Part shown: piece after piece, positions 24,034-36,371 of the stretch
Position numbering within the stretch: position 1 is the first letter of the stretch
Layout: every line of letters starts with the position of its first letter
Notes under the pieces: model-generated
The model's input: only the letters and a program-made list of their open reading frames with translations
Told to the model about the DNA's origin: nothing
Databases searched by the model: none
Program-made: the position numbers and the translations under genes
Assembly: GCA_015178975.1 (NCBI GenBank)
Contig: WHVD01000035.1
Span: 372,001-436,000 of the forward strand
DNA length: 64,000 bases
Reading direction: 5' to 3'
Source: Hysterangium stoloniferum
Taxonomy: Eukaryota > Basidiomycota > Agaricomycetes > Hysterangiales > Hysterangiaceae

Positions 24034-25753
24034 ATGCCGATTGAAGGTCACTCAGAGGTTTCTGAGGATAACATGCAACGTGGTGCCCCCCACCTAGATA
24101 GGAGCACGACGACGACCGTGGAGAAACAGCTAACGCCCCCTGACCCTGAACCGATCCTAGATAAACCAATACCATCGCAGGAATATCCAGATGGAGGCCT
24201 CGTTGCCTGGCTAGTGGTTTTCTCGTGTTTTATATTAAATTTCAACCTCTTAGGCATTACCTACGCATATGGCAAGTCAACCGTTCTTGCAACGGAAAAT
24301 TTTCGTTCTCTGAACCACAATAGGAGTTTATCAGTCTCACTACTTGCTGCATCAATTCCCTAATGACTCACCAGAGGTGAGCTTGATGACTGATTTTCTT
24401 CCTAATTATTTATGCATTATCCCTCCCCCCACAGCTTATCGCATTCATCGGGTCCAGTTGCACGGCTTTGACTCTTACCATTGGTATACCAATTGGCCGA
24501 TGGATAGATATTTACGGTTTCCGAAAAGTTGTTTTTGTGGGAAGCGTAATACTTAGCACGGGACTGATAACTGCTGGTTTTTGCCATACGGTCCCAACAC
24601 TCGTTGTCACTCAAGGTATTGTGACGGGCATTGGCTCAGGAATTCTTTTCGTCCCTGGAAGCACTGGTGCTGCCTTGTCTTCTTTAGTTGTCTAGCTTTT
24701 TTAATAACAGTCTCTGCAGCACCTGCGCAATGGTTTTTGAAACGACGGTCACTTTCAATCGGTATCCCAAGTGCTGGCTCAGGGCTCGGTGGCATCTTCT
24801 GGTCGTTCTTTATAAGAGCCATAATTACTAAACTAGGATATCACTGGGCCTTATGGCTATCTGGATGTATAGCAGCGCTCACAAATGCTATTGCTCTTAT
24901 TTTCTTGAAGGCTAGACCAACAGTTCCGAATATACCACAGGTCTCCTTCTGGAGTGGCATTAACATGTTTAAAGACCCAAAGTTTGTTATGCTATATTGT
25001 GCGAGTGGATTGAGTATATTTGGGTGAGCTATTTCATCATTATTGTGACGAGCCGTAGAGTGAAATCCCTGTCTAGATACATGATACCGTATTACTATGT
25101 ACCAACATATGCACAAACACAGTTCAATGCTAGTCCGCTCGTCGGTTCTATTCTCTCTGCAATACTTGATCTAGGACTAGTAGTTGGAAGAGTAGCTCTA
25201 GGATTTGCCGCGGACTCAAAACTGGGAACTGTCAACTCCATCGTGACTGCAATGGTGCTGGCAGGAATCTGTCAATTTGCCTTTTGGTTACCTGCGTCCG
25301 ATTCTCTTCCATTGTTGTACATTTTTGCCTTTCTTTATGGTATTTTTGGGGGAGGATATATAGGGTAAGAGGAAGTGAATCAGCATTCCGACTTGTTTAA
25401 GTAACACCTGATTAGCCTTCTGCCGGCTGTTCTAGCTCGAATATTCGACTCAAACCTGTTACCGTCCATTGTAGGGGCTTTCTTCACCAGTGAACTTCCT
25501 GGACAGGTAAATCTCCTTCTTATACGACTTCAATATACGTAGTAAATCCACTTAGCTTGCAGGAGGTCCAATAGCTGGTGCGATTTTTAGCAGTGGAGGA
25601 TGGACACCTGTAATTGTGTACTCAGGGATCACAATATTTTGTGGATCCCTTTTCGCCGTTGCAACACGCTTCCAAGGTCAGCTTCTTGTTGAGGGTGATT
25701 TCCTGGTTGACATTTTTATGACAGTTGATCAGCGTATATTTGTTACGATCTAG
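24034..25753 (+). CDS. MFS monocarboxylate-type transporter, paralog 2
   Basis: Tandem paralog of the gene at 18457. Exons: 24034-24271, 24324-24376, 24435-24666, 24720-25023, 25077-25364, 25416-25506, 25556-25676, 25725-25753; 451 residues, frame intact. It has the same motifs: EYPDGGLVAWLVVF near residue 51, GIPIGRWIDIYGFRKV, PAQWFLKRRSLSIGI, GRVALGFAADSKLG and RRI/QRI-FVTI at the end. All seven intron positions match paralog 1. Intron 1 is GC-AG (GCAAGT) in both genes, while introns 3 and 6 are GT-AG here. Start chosen at 24034 (MPIEGHSEV), aligning with the MPITHYPEF region of paralog 1; an in-frame ATG at 23932 would add a low-complexity Tyr/Ile stretch. Function is inferred from family only. 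Confidence 0.9.
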
Positions 25754-26207
25754 ACTACATCGTGCATGTTCAAATGGTAAATAAACGTCTTTTGAGTAGA
25801 TGTGTATGATAATTGCTGCTGATGTGTCCCTGGATCGCCGTCCTGATGGTGCCATGAAGAAATTATAAATATTCTATCTGTCAACCCTTGTGAGTTTTGC
25901 ATATTTTGTATACCCAAAACTAGAGCATCTAATGAGGAAGAATGAGGACGGGGCCTGTTATAGTGGGGATAAATGGCAGAATTCTGGCATTCCATTACAT
26001 AGCCTCAGGTATTAAGAGTGATCCATATATCATCCCTAACCCCCGTCGAAAATAGGGGAGTTCAAGGGATGTACCCAATGATTGTAAGGCAAGAATTAAT
26101 AAATATGGGCACCAACCTAAGAGGCGGGTTCAAAGTGTATGAAATTCCCGAAAACACCTGACAATATCATGCAGAGGGTTAGAGCTGTTCAAGGGCTCGC
26201 GCATGCG
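25754..26207. other. intergenic between convergent genes
   Basis: Tail-to-tail region between transporter paralog 2 (+) and CDK8 (-). It should hold both 3' UTRs. No gene seen. Confidence 0.5.
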
Positions 26208-27709
26208 TTATTCCAGTCGCGGTTTCTTTCTGCTACCCGTAGCGCCGGATCCCCCTCCGAGCCTTGACATTGGCATGCCAAATCCTGTGCCACTGGTAGG
26301 CCGAGATCCGTTATTTCCATTCCCATTAAGAAGGGAATGTGAATGTGGTTGAGATAGTGATTGGGAATTCGGCACAGCTACCATTGTAGGAGCTTCATCG
26401 TTTGTGATGCGACGTTGGGGTGGAGCTTGATGCGAAGGGATTGAATAGAATGCACTGGAGGTGATCGATTAAATCCCTGGGATAATTTGTCACTTTGTGT
26501 CAACTTACTTGTGATTTGGCTTCGGGTCTTCAGTGAACCATTTGTGTTCAAGTGCTTCCTTTGCAGTAATTCGCTTGTCAGGGTTATACTTGAAAAGCTT
26601 TACCAGGAGATCATGGGCCTGGGAAGGTCGTAGGCGCGTACTCGTCCATTGATATAATGTGTCCGTGTATCTATCTAATCGGAGCATGTTATTGTACTCA
26701 GGCATAGATCGCAAGCCTGGCCAGTCGCTCTCTGCATAAACAAAGGAAAATCAACTGGTTTCTCTTACATCTTACAGAATGCTTAGGCACATACCACTTG
26801 GTGTCCCAAGAACCTCAAAAATCTTTAAAAGTTGATCACGTTGAAAAGGAACATTTTTCTTGGAATCTAACTTGGCTTCTTCTCCCTTGAAAATTGGTCG
26901 AAGACTAATCAATTCAGCCATCACGCAACCTACAGCCCAACAATCAACACCCTTGTTGTAATGCCGCGCGCCGAGTAGTAGTTCAGGAGCGCGATACCAT
27001 ATGGTTACAACAACCTTGTCTCCGTTGAATAAGGGTTGCAGGGGCTGGTATGTCAGCCGAGCTAGACCTAAATCGCCGATCTTGACGACTCCACCAGCTG
27101 TAATAAGAATATTTGCTGGTTTTAGATCTCGGTGGAGTATATGTGACTCGTGGAGATAAACCAGCCCATTCAAGAGTTGGTGGATTAGAGATTTCAGAAC
27201 GGTGATTGGAATCTGTATCCGTAGAGTCTGTGCGTAATGGTGTATCACTTGCTATATAATTGTTGAATAAAAATACAGTAAACTATAGCAAGGTACGTAC
27301 AAGAAAATCATGTTCGGCATATTCGAATACCATATAAATGGACTTCTCTTCTAACATGACCTCTCTCAAAGCCACTATGTTCTCGTGATTTATCTCACGA
27401 TTTAGCTGAGGGGGTCAATAAGATTGATTGATCATGACACAGGTAAAATCTCACAGCAATTTCACGAATCGCACTCTGGCTTATCCCAGTGTATGTGATA
27501 ACCTCACCCTCTTTGTCCGGTTTGAATTTCTTGATAGCATAAAGACGTCCCTCGTCGTCTCTTGATTGGGCCTTATACACTCTACCATAAGTACCAGAGG
27601 ATATAAAGCCCAATATGTTGTATTTAGAGAGAACAGACCGTCTGGTCGAATCCTTCTTCGAGCGATAGTACTGCATCGGGTCACGGGTAAACATAGAGTT
27701 CCGCTGCAT
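26208..27709 (-). CDS. SSN3: cyclin-dependent kinase 8 (Mediator kinase, Srb10/Ssn3)
   Basis: Catalytic subunit of the Mediator kinase module, which with cyclin C phosphorylates RNA polymerase II and transcription factors in the nucleus. Exons on minus: 27709-27455, 27405-27301, 27251-26795, 26731-26509, 26454-26208; 428 residues. Glycine loop [11 protein letters not shown] near residue 36, catalytic YAIKKFK, the helix SQSAIREIA, the catalytic loop [11 protein letters not shown] in place of DFG (CDK8 proteins vary here), then [16 protein letters not shown]. The activation loop lacks the usual threonine, as in CDK8. The tail is Ser/Gly/Asn-rich and ends SRKKPRLE, a likely nuclear signal. Introns are 49-63 nt. 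Very confident assignment. Confidence 0.96.
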
Positions 27710-28190
27710 CTCTTTTATTCGTGGCGCTTGGGATGTGAGAAAGGGCTAGTTATTTGAACTTTAAAGTGAGAACAGTAACATGTAGTCCGATTTCCGTGTT
27801 GAGAAGGTCTTATAAGCCAATTATAGCTTAAGTGATTGTAGTTGGCTCATTGATGTGGTGGCGTGGCTGACATGGATCGATAGCCGCCCAGTTCTAGATA
27901 CTTCCGCATATCGAAAACTGGCCGGTTTCGTCCAAGACGTATGATTATAATGGTATTCGGGAAAAATGAGTAAATAGATGTATGTTCTTTAGGAGGTAAT
28001 AGAGATATATTTTAAAATAAATAAGATAAAATGAAAAGTTCGAATTACCATATTATTTAATAACACATACGATAGATATACAAACGAGCAATGGCAATTA
28101 CAGGCTACAAAACATTTGTCTAAGTCTCATCATTAGATAGTCGCCTCGATCTTACACTTTTTCATAACACTTAACCCATCGTCCAAAAGA
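27710..28190. other. intergenic, CDK8 upstream and HDAC 3' end
   Basis: It holds the CDK8 promoter side (from 27710) and the 3' flank of the HDAC gene. AT-rich at 27990-28080. No gene seen. Confidence 0.5.
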
Positions 28191-30124
28191 TCAAACAACC
28201 GCCGTTTGCAATTCGCCTTCTAGACTGCTGACGACTAAGGAGCTTCTGAAGAATTTGCGCTGTCTGCGTTCCACATCTAATCCCTTATTTCGAAAACCGT
28301 TCGAGTATACGTATTGTTCGACATAATTGAGTTCTTCATCTGACGATGCACGGGAACTTGTTTCCATTACGTGAGTGCCCTCCGCCTCGAAAGCTGACTC
28401 TGCATAATCTTCCATGCGGTCGTCGTATATTCGACGGATAGTCTCTGTAATATAATGTTGATAAACAATGTGGCAACATATGATTACAGAATACAGACTT
28501 ACTTCGTATCCGTTTGTCCAGGCCGCCATTCTCTTCGTCCGCCAGTTCCTCATCTTCTGCTTTGCATGCCAAAATGTCGGATATACTCTGCTTCGGCACA
28601 CTCTGCATTGCCACAGATGGCGCAAAAGGTAGCAGGCGAAGATTATTCAATACTTCCCGTCTAAACGTTGGTCAGGATGAAACGTGCTGCACAACAAACG
28701 ATAGCTTACTGCACGCCGTCCAAATAATGATCTTTGACATTATGATCCTCCATATTTGTGGGTAAAACTTCTAACCGATATCGAGGTCCGAACCATTCAA
28801 AATATTCATGCCACGGTAGATTTTTGTCAATGGTATGCTCAATTCCAAGAGCGCAGGCGGTTTCATATGTCCAGGCACGTGCGACATTCTTCATCGTGTA
28901 TCCACCACCTCCCAATAGCATTAATGGGATATCTGATTTTCTGAGATGCTGTACACACATCGCGTGGCCTTCCATAGATATGTTGAACCGTCCTAATTTG
29001 TCCCCTGCCAGGGAATCGGCGCCGAGTTGTAAAACAACTGCTGACGGTCGATACCACTCTAAAATGTGATCTATGACCTGATAGAACGTCAGGAATGGTT
29101 GCTGATAACCAACGAAAAATGAATTACAGGGCAGAACACTTGTTTGAATGCTTCGTCCGTTAATCCGTCTTTTAATGGGACATTCACGGCATAGCCATGG
29201 CCTTGTCCTTTCCCTTTGTCATCGATGTGACCAGTGCCAGGGAAATAATCCCCGAATTTGTGAAAGCTACAGGTAAGGACGCGATCTGTTGTGTAGAAAG
29301 CCTCTTCAACACCATCCCCATGGTGACAGTCTACATCAATGTAGAGGACACGAGGAAAAGTTCGTAAGAGTTCGAGGATGGCGAGCACTATATCATTGAT
29401 ATAACAGAACCCAGAGGCCTCACGCTTCTTCGCGTGATGGAGACCTCCTGCCCAATTTATGGTAATGTCTGCCGACCCTTCATTCAAAATTTGAGCAGCG
29501 CCTACAATACTTCGTTATGAATACATTTTGAACCTGCGCCTAGCACCTACCTACTGATCCACCAGCTGAGATAGAGCAAAATTCGAATAAACCGTCGAAT
29601 GCGGGATTATCGTCTCCAGTCAGAACTACGATAACTTGCCATTAAGTCTGAGCATTTCCATTAATAACTACACGCACATCGGCTTCCATAGGAAGTAAGC
29701 TCTTGTACAGTCTCCGGGGTAACTTTATACAAAAAATCGACGTATTCATCTGTATGAAATGCAGTCATTCCTTCTGGCGAGCATCGTCGAGGTCTCTGTG
29801 TACCGTAAGAAATGTGGTTATGACCTCGTTCCACTACAAACTCAGAACACACGTACTATAACTTTCATTTTGTCTAGCATACCATATGATGAGACCAGAT
29901 CGTGGGTCATACGAACGCGATGTGGTTTCATGAAATGTCCAAGCCCAAAGGAAAAGGACCCTACGTCCGCTGTGGCATACCAGGCTACACATCAGAAATT
30001 GCTTCACAAATAGGAGGAAAAACTGACCGTCATAGAAGTACGAAATGCGCTTCTCTGGCATATCGCTCGTCCTAGCTCGAATCCACCTAACGAAGAGGTT
30101 GGAGTCTAGGTCACGTGTTTGCAT
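28191..30124 (-). CDS. class I histone deacetylase (Hos2/HDAC3-like)
   Basis: Removes acetyl groups from histone lysines in nuclear corepressor complexes. Exons on minus: 30124-30028, 29969-29857, 29795-29678, 29634-29551, 29501-29128, 29077-28710, 28660-28503, 28444-28191; 521 residues. Motifs: SYFYDADVGSFPFGLGH, the active-site pair in [10 protein letters not shown] (about H159/H160), zinc ligands in DVDCHHGDG (D195, H197), [11 protein letters not shown], and the catalytic tyrosine in GGGGYT. The motif [12 protein letters not shown], the downstream [10 protein letters not shown] and the [11 protein letters not shown] tail point to Hos2/HDAC3 rather than Rpd3 (inference). The last 110 residues are acidic and poorly conserved. 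Intron 3 is only 43 nt with an AAG acceptor, the weakest join. Start chosen at 30124; an internal Met (MPEKRISYF) is possible. It diverges from NUP192 across 77 bp. Confidence 0.93.
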
Positions 30125-30201
30125 GGTCTAAGTGACAAGCGTCACCGTTACGTCACGCGCTTGACTGTGTCACCCTAACGTCACGCAGACCTGTACGCGC
30201 T
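30125..30201. promoter_or_regulatory. 77-bp bidirectional promoter, CGTCA-rich
   Basis: The entire space between the divergent HDAC and NUP192 start codons. CGTCAC occurs at 30140-30145, 30151-30156 and 30179-30184, and GTGAC or GTCAC at 30132-30136 and 30169-30173. TTACGTCA (30148-30155) is a near-perfect ATF/CREB (CRE) half-palindrome. No TATA box. Shared control of both genes by a bZIP factor is inference; 5' UTRs must be very short or overlap the other gene. Confidence 0.55.
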
Positions 30202-33200
30202 ATGGGTGGCGAAGATGCTGCAGACATAGAAGAACAGACGAATCACATATGGGATATGTATGATGGCTTGATTTTTTTGTTGTTTAATCCGCGCTAAAGG
30301 TCTTGTTTCAGCCCGTACGTTACCCTTCACCAAATCCTAGCTGGTGACCTTGAAGGTCACAGTCTCGAAGATGTAGCTAAGTATGTTCGAACACGAAATT
30401 CAAAGCTAGCGCATTGCATCGAACCATTTGGAACACCATCGAAGGCATCTCGGACAAAGGTCGAAAGCGGCAAACTGACATTGGACAGTGGCCTAACCGT
30501 TCAGGTTCCAACAGAGAGTCACGAAGTCGTCTGGGCTATTAGCAACCTGTTGGATCTGGATGAAGTAGATGCCTTTATCTTATGGAAATCATTCCTTCGC
30601 AATTGCGGACTACCTGATAACACACGTTCCGATGAAGAGGTTCCGGAACAGTTCATCACATTCTATTTTGAGGAGAGGCTTGCCATGCTTCGTTGTATAA
30701 TCCCTCTTCTCAGAGCTTCCAGCGATACCGCAGCCACCATTCATGACCTTGCTAAGGAAATTTTCTTTAAGATCGTTCCCAAACCCCGAGAATTCGCCCT
30801 GGCACTTTCAAAGCAATACCTTAGACGCACCAAACAGCCTTTACCTGAGAAGGTGATGCGGGATCCCCGCACTGCGGCAAATTATGCGAAACAAAGCGTG
30901 AGAGAACAGGTCGTGTTACTTGAAGTTCTGTTTTGGGCACTATCCGACTGCTCGCTGCACGATGGATCTTTGACCGACGAAATTTACAAGATCGGATATG
31001 CGACAGACCTTGGTACCTTACAACAAAATTCGAGTCTTCTTTTGGATGAAGAAGGCACACGACTGGTCAATGATATGGAATCTTTATGGAGAATAATCCT
31101 CATCGAGCTCCTCCAAGTCGATCAACTACTTATCCGCGATTGTGCGGAGACCACTACCGATTCTACCCTCCTCGTCTCATTCCCCGAGTATCTGACACGG
31201 ACACAGGACTTGATATTTTCTTACATTACACCTAGGCATGGGTGTATACTTTTAGCCTGGGCTTGTGTCCTGGCACATCTTTCTGACCTTGATGTTACGG
31301 AACGTACCGCATTCGCGCCTATCGTTTTGACAGCGGCCGAACGTTTTCGTCAGCTTTCGGCTTACATCTTACAACCCGAGTTCAAGCTCTTTCAGCACAT
31401 CGAGTCGACATTGTTGACTTCTCCATTGTTTGTCACACCGGTGGCCCTATCTACTGCATCTGCCATTACATATCCCAACTCGCCTGATTATCGATTTGTA
31501 TACAAAAGTGCGTTCTTCATATTATTTTTTGCTTAGTTTTCCGTAGTTCAATGGTTACTTTAGCCTTGGTCATGGGCTTGTGCCAACTGGTACAAATCGA
31601 ATTTATCCCGGACTTTGATGGTTTAGTCAATATCTGGATCGCCCTTTTTGGCACAGGAGAAGAATCCGTTGCCGCTCGTATCTGTCGAGATTATTGGGAT
31701 TATGATTGGAAAATGATTCCAGCACGGCGTGGTATCTTTGATGTTGCACGTTCACGATTCCCTATCCACTTTACGCCGCTCTTGCGTCTCCTTAAAGCGA
31801 CTGCAGGTACAGGATCACTCGACACAGTGTCCACTACACTAAGTAGCGAAGATCGCAAAGTCTGCGGAGCTTACGTGTATCATTATTTATTACGCCTCCC
31901 GACCTTCGCTCAAATCATTCCGGCCAGTGCACGTTCAGGTGTTGGAGCTTTGTATGAGGCTGTTATTGATGCAGAATTATACACCGGTGGTGTCATGTAC
32001 CGCAACCTCCGCTCGATCAGATTACCAGGTGGCTCCATTCTTCTTCGCAACACCTCCAGCCGCCTGCTAAGTACCGTTACTGATCCAAATGATCCCGTGG
32101 TTGTGGAATGGGAACACGTGCACTCAGGATGGAAGCTCATCCTTGAGGTTTTACGCAATTATTTATCCGGTAATGAAATTTCGCGAGGATCAGCTCAACC
32201 ACGTCCATGGACTGCGTCACAGCGTCATCCAGAGTTCACGTTGACCCTAGAGGATGTTGGGATAGAAGGCGGAGATAACGAACAGACTGTGACGCATGCC
32301 TTGGATCTTGTTCGTGCCATCATTCACGGGAACCCGGGACTGATGACGCAGTTGATGGAGGGCCTTGAGTCGGATGACTCAAGTATAATTTCTCCCCCGG
32401 ACCTTGTCGAGGTTACAACTCGCGTGCTCGAAGGCGCCCTATCCCGGTCTGCACAAACAAAATTTTCTCCGCCACCCCGTCTTATAACATCGGCCATCGG
32501 AGTGCTAACTGCACTATTGTCATCTCCTGTTTATGCGTACCGTGTGTGGCCGTTCCTGCGATCAACGTCTTCCCTTTTCGGTACGATCAACCATACCGGT
32601 TCTACAGCGGCTTTACTTGCTTCTGAACGTATTGCCGGGAATTATGAGATGACATTGAGTCTCATCAGTCTCGTTCGTGCACTATTCGATCAGGCTATAT
32701 CTTCCCTCCTGATCCCTGATCCTGTAATGCAACCGCTGAAGGAGATAGTACTTCTTCGCGCAGTAACGTTTATTCATAGCGAATTGTGGATTGAACATTC
32801 CGCTTGGAAGTATGCAAAACTTGCTGATAGATTTGACATTGGTCGACAGATAACCTCGTTGTATGGCGATATCCTTCTCAATAGTCCTCCCGCGGCCGGC
32901 AAAGATGGCGCATTTTCAGGCGTTGTGTCATTCATTATGGAGTCCTTTTTATTCCGGGCAAACACCGCTACCATCAACCCTCTTATATACGCCATCACTT
33001 CTGGTGATGAGTTATTGGAAATCTTGGCACGAGCGCGACGTCTCACCGATTCGGCCAAACTTATACGATTGCTGGAAAGCCATACCAGACTTTCTCGTCT
33101 TGTTCTTGATCAAAAGCGCTCATCGACATTCGCGGCAAAGCTTTCTCTCCTGGAGCAGGTGTTATGTGTGGGTGTCGTCGGCGGAGCTGCTTCGCTGGAC

Positions 33201-36200
33201 ACTCGCCGATCCAAGTCAAACCCCGTTGACGTTGTTGCTGGTTACGTTCAATATCGAGTTGCGGGTTCAAACCTTGCTTTGGAATCAATCAAACTTTTGT
33301 CAGCCTTGTGTCGATCTTTGTCGCTCTCACATGTCTCACCACCGAGCATTATCGCGCACCTCTCTGATGCAGAAGCCACCGCAGCCACCTTTGTGCGCAT
33401 TCTTAGGCATCCGTGGGATGATCTACGGCTTCGAAACGCCATCTGGCAATTTGTCGCCTTGACTGTAGACGTGCAACCAGCCTTGGCCAATTTGTTTGTT
33501 AGGGGGGAGTTTTATGCCGCCGAAGACATTGGGAAGACTGAGAAAGGAAAAGACAAGGAAGAGAAGGAAAAGAAGGAAAAGGAAAAGGTCAAAAACGGCA
33601 AGTCTAATGGTGATGAGAAATCGATGCCCGAGAGTGCTATGAAGGTTGCATGTGGGGCACTGGGGGTCTGGGACTCGCTATGGGACACAAATCCGCACCT
33701 TCTTACTTCTATTCTCGCTTTTCTTGAAGTGGTTTGGCGACATGCACTCGAGCATAAGGCTATATTAGAGCCCAGGCGGACCGATCAGCCTTTCTGGGAA
33801 GCGATAAGTGGTATCGGCGGCAAAGAAGTAGGACCTGCCCCAGAGTGGAAAACGCAGTCTGTTGTGGACTTCGAAGGCCAAACACACTCCGACTGTCATT
33901 CTTCAGTGTCGTTGTACTCATATCGCACTCGTGCAAAAGCTCACGCCATTCAAATTCTTGCTCTTGACGTCGAGTTCTCTTTGAGCACTCGCAAGGCCTC
34001 AGATGCAAAAGCTTCAACTCCATTAAGTTTTCAGATGGTCAGGCGATACTTTACTACCCAGGAAGAGCTCAATGACCATATTTCGGAGGCAACAGCCAAC
34101 TATTATGATCCTGATTGTCATAAACAGCTCGCTAGTGAGATTCAACATGCATTCCCTACACTTGCAACCCTGCAAGGCGCTGAAAATACAGAAGAGCGTG
34201 AATTTGGCGACGACTATGTTTTCCCCACGGCACTCGTACGAGAGCGTGTCCAACTCTCGGCTGAAGAGGATGCTGAAGCCATACGCCATAAAATCTTTAC
34301 AGTAAACCTCAATCTATCCCTTGCTGACTCGGAAGTTGCGTTGACACGTTCATGGAAGCGTCTCCTTCAAACATCATGCCCGCTCCTACGCGCAGACAAC
34401 TTGATTCGGGAGTATATTCTTGCCGTAGCTGAATCCGTATCTGGCGATATTGCAACGGAGAGTCGATCAGGTTTGGCTATGATTACCGTACATTCCGAGC
34501 GGCTGTCAGTATTACTGGCATTGATGGAGATTTCGTGGTTTCTTCCCCCAGAAAAATTGTCCAAAAGCAAACATGTGGAGTTGTTTGTTGCGTTAATGTC
34601 GCACATCCGTGATATCATGGCCAACGAGTATTTCCCGCCTGCCGCTGCCATTCGTAGCGATCGAACGACGCGGTTTTATCGACCCATTATCCAAATGATC
34701 TACTTCTGTGCCCATAAGGCACGTTTATTGGGCTCTGAACCAAAAACATACAATGCTGATCAGCGTCTAACCATCAATGGTGCGCTAACTGAAGCTATTG
34801 GATTCATCATCGAAGCCTTGCGAGATGTTTTCGATCTGGCCAAGTCTGGTGCCGATGTGGAGATAGATAAAAATATGGACTTGCTGACGGCGACCTTCGA
34901 ACAATGCACTCGACCGGAGTTGCCGTTGTCTCCTACGATATGGCTTAGTCGATGTCAAGAGTTCGACCTCATACGTGCCAGCTTAGAACTATTAATACGT
35001 ACGGACTTGACGGGGCTACGAGACCCTTCCTTATTGCTTGTGCGACGCTATCCTCTATACGCTCGCCATATTCTTTTCTTTCATCTTAGCCTAGCACGGC
35101 TGCCTTCTTCGGCGGAGCGGCTTGCCAACGATGGTGTCGTAGCAGCGTATGCCAACGTCAACATCAGAGCAGCGCTTTCGGCTGGACTAGTGGAGCCTTC
35201 GACGCCCGAGCTTCCTGGAGAGCGCAATCCTACTCATCGAGCCTGGTGCAATATGCTCGCGGTCATAACAAGTGTGACCGGCGCAGTAGGACCCAATAGT
35301 CATTTTGTCGATGAAGAGGTATTAGGCATTGTGCATCTCTACGGTGCACAAATCACGCATTCCCTGACATGGCGCATCGGCGAATCACTCACTATTCCAT
35401 TCTTAGAAGAACTGGGTCTTGTCGTTGCGTTGTTCCAAGCCATCGCATGTTGTAGCACTGCTCGCAACAGTGTGGCCCAGTCGACGTTATGGACTTATGC
35501 TGAACGAGCTTCGGAGCTACTCCAGGATCTCAATTATGCCCTTACTCACCCCAATCATTTGGTTAGCTTATTGGACGCCGTCACTAATGATGAGCGGACC
35601 CAAGTGGAGAAAGATGTCAAGAATCTCGCCGTGGAGTCGTCGACACAATTGATAGATCCAGCCAAACGACCATTACTAGCTGCACTTGTGCAAAAGCTAC
35701 TGTTTGTAACTCGTGATCTCGTCTCTAGTTTGGAGATTATCTCCAATGCAGATATCGTTCTAACAAGCGATGCTTCCGAATGGCCATCTGCAGATGCCCT
35801 AGTACCACCTGTATGTATTAGCTGTCTTCTGTCCAAGTTCAATTGTATGTTAATTTACACGCTTCAGATAACTAAAATAGCCCCGGGGGAGGCCGCTTCA
35901 ACGGGCACATTAATAGAGCTCGGTAGTTGCGCGGTTGACATGCTGAAGTACCTTGCTGACGACCCAGCAATGGCAAAGACAACGGCAGCAACACTACCAT
36001 CATCCATCGCTCTTCCTTCCTTTTCTCCCAGACAGACCATATTCGCCGCTAGCCAACTACTAGAAACCGTTCTGACATACGCTGTCACACAGCTGGCTAT
36101 CTGTCTCGAAGGGCCTGATAACCGAGAAAGCCCAAGGATGGAAATGGACGAGGTTGGGTACGACCGTATCGCCAATGAGAATCGGCGCCGGACATCTATA

Positions 36201-36371
36201 GGTGTAAACGGCCGTGTCCGTCGGGACGAGCTTGTGGTGGATTTGAAGGCGCTGTTGACAAGGTCAAGACCGGTGGTTGAAAAGGCTCGCCAGCAGCTTA
36301 AGATGGAGAGCCGGGGGATGGTATCGCTGCTAGTAGGATTCCTCGAGAAGAGAGAACTTGTGGATGATTAG
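30202..36371 (+). CDS. NUP192: nucleoporin Nup192/Nup205 (inner ring of the nuclear pore)
   Basis: Large alpha-helical scaffold nucleoporin of the inner ring, binding Nic96/Nup53-type partners at the nuclear envelope. Exons: 30202-30257, 30312-31507, 31537-35810, 35868-36371; 2,009 residues, the usual size. Conserved pieces include WDIPYVTLHQILAGDLEG at the N terminus and EFIPDFDGLVNIWIALFG near residue 445. A Lys/Glu-rich insert (about 33535-33625) is probably a disordered loop. Two joins need care. The intron at 31508-31536 would be only 29 nt, but it is the join I found that restores frame. The intron at 35811-35867 is 57 nt, in frame and stop-free, so retention would add 19 residues. Start from the first ATG after the shared promoter. 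Confidence 0.88.

Noticed and set aside
30258..30311. GC donor for NUP192 intron 1 (GCTTGA)
   Set aside because: A GTATGA donor five codons earlier gives a better match to the conserved N terminus, so no GC-AG intron is needed.
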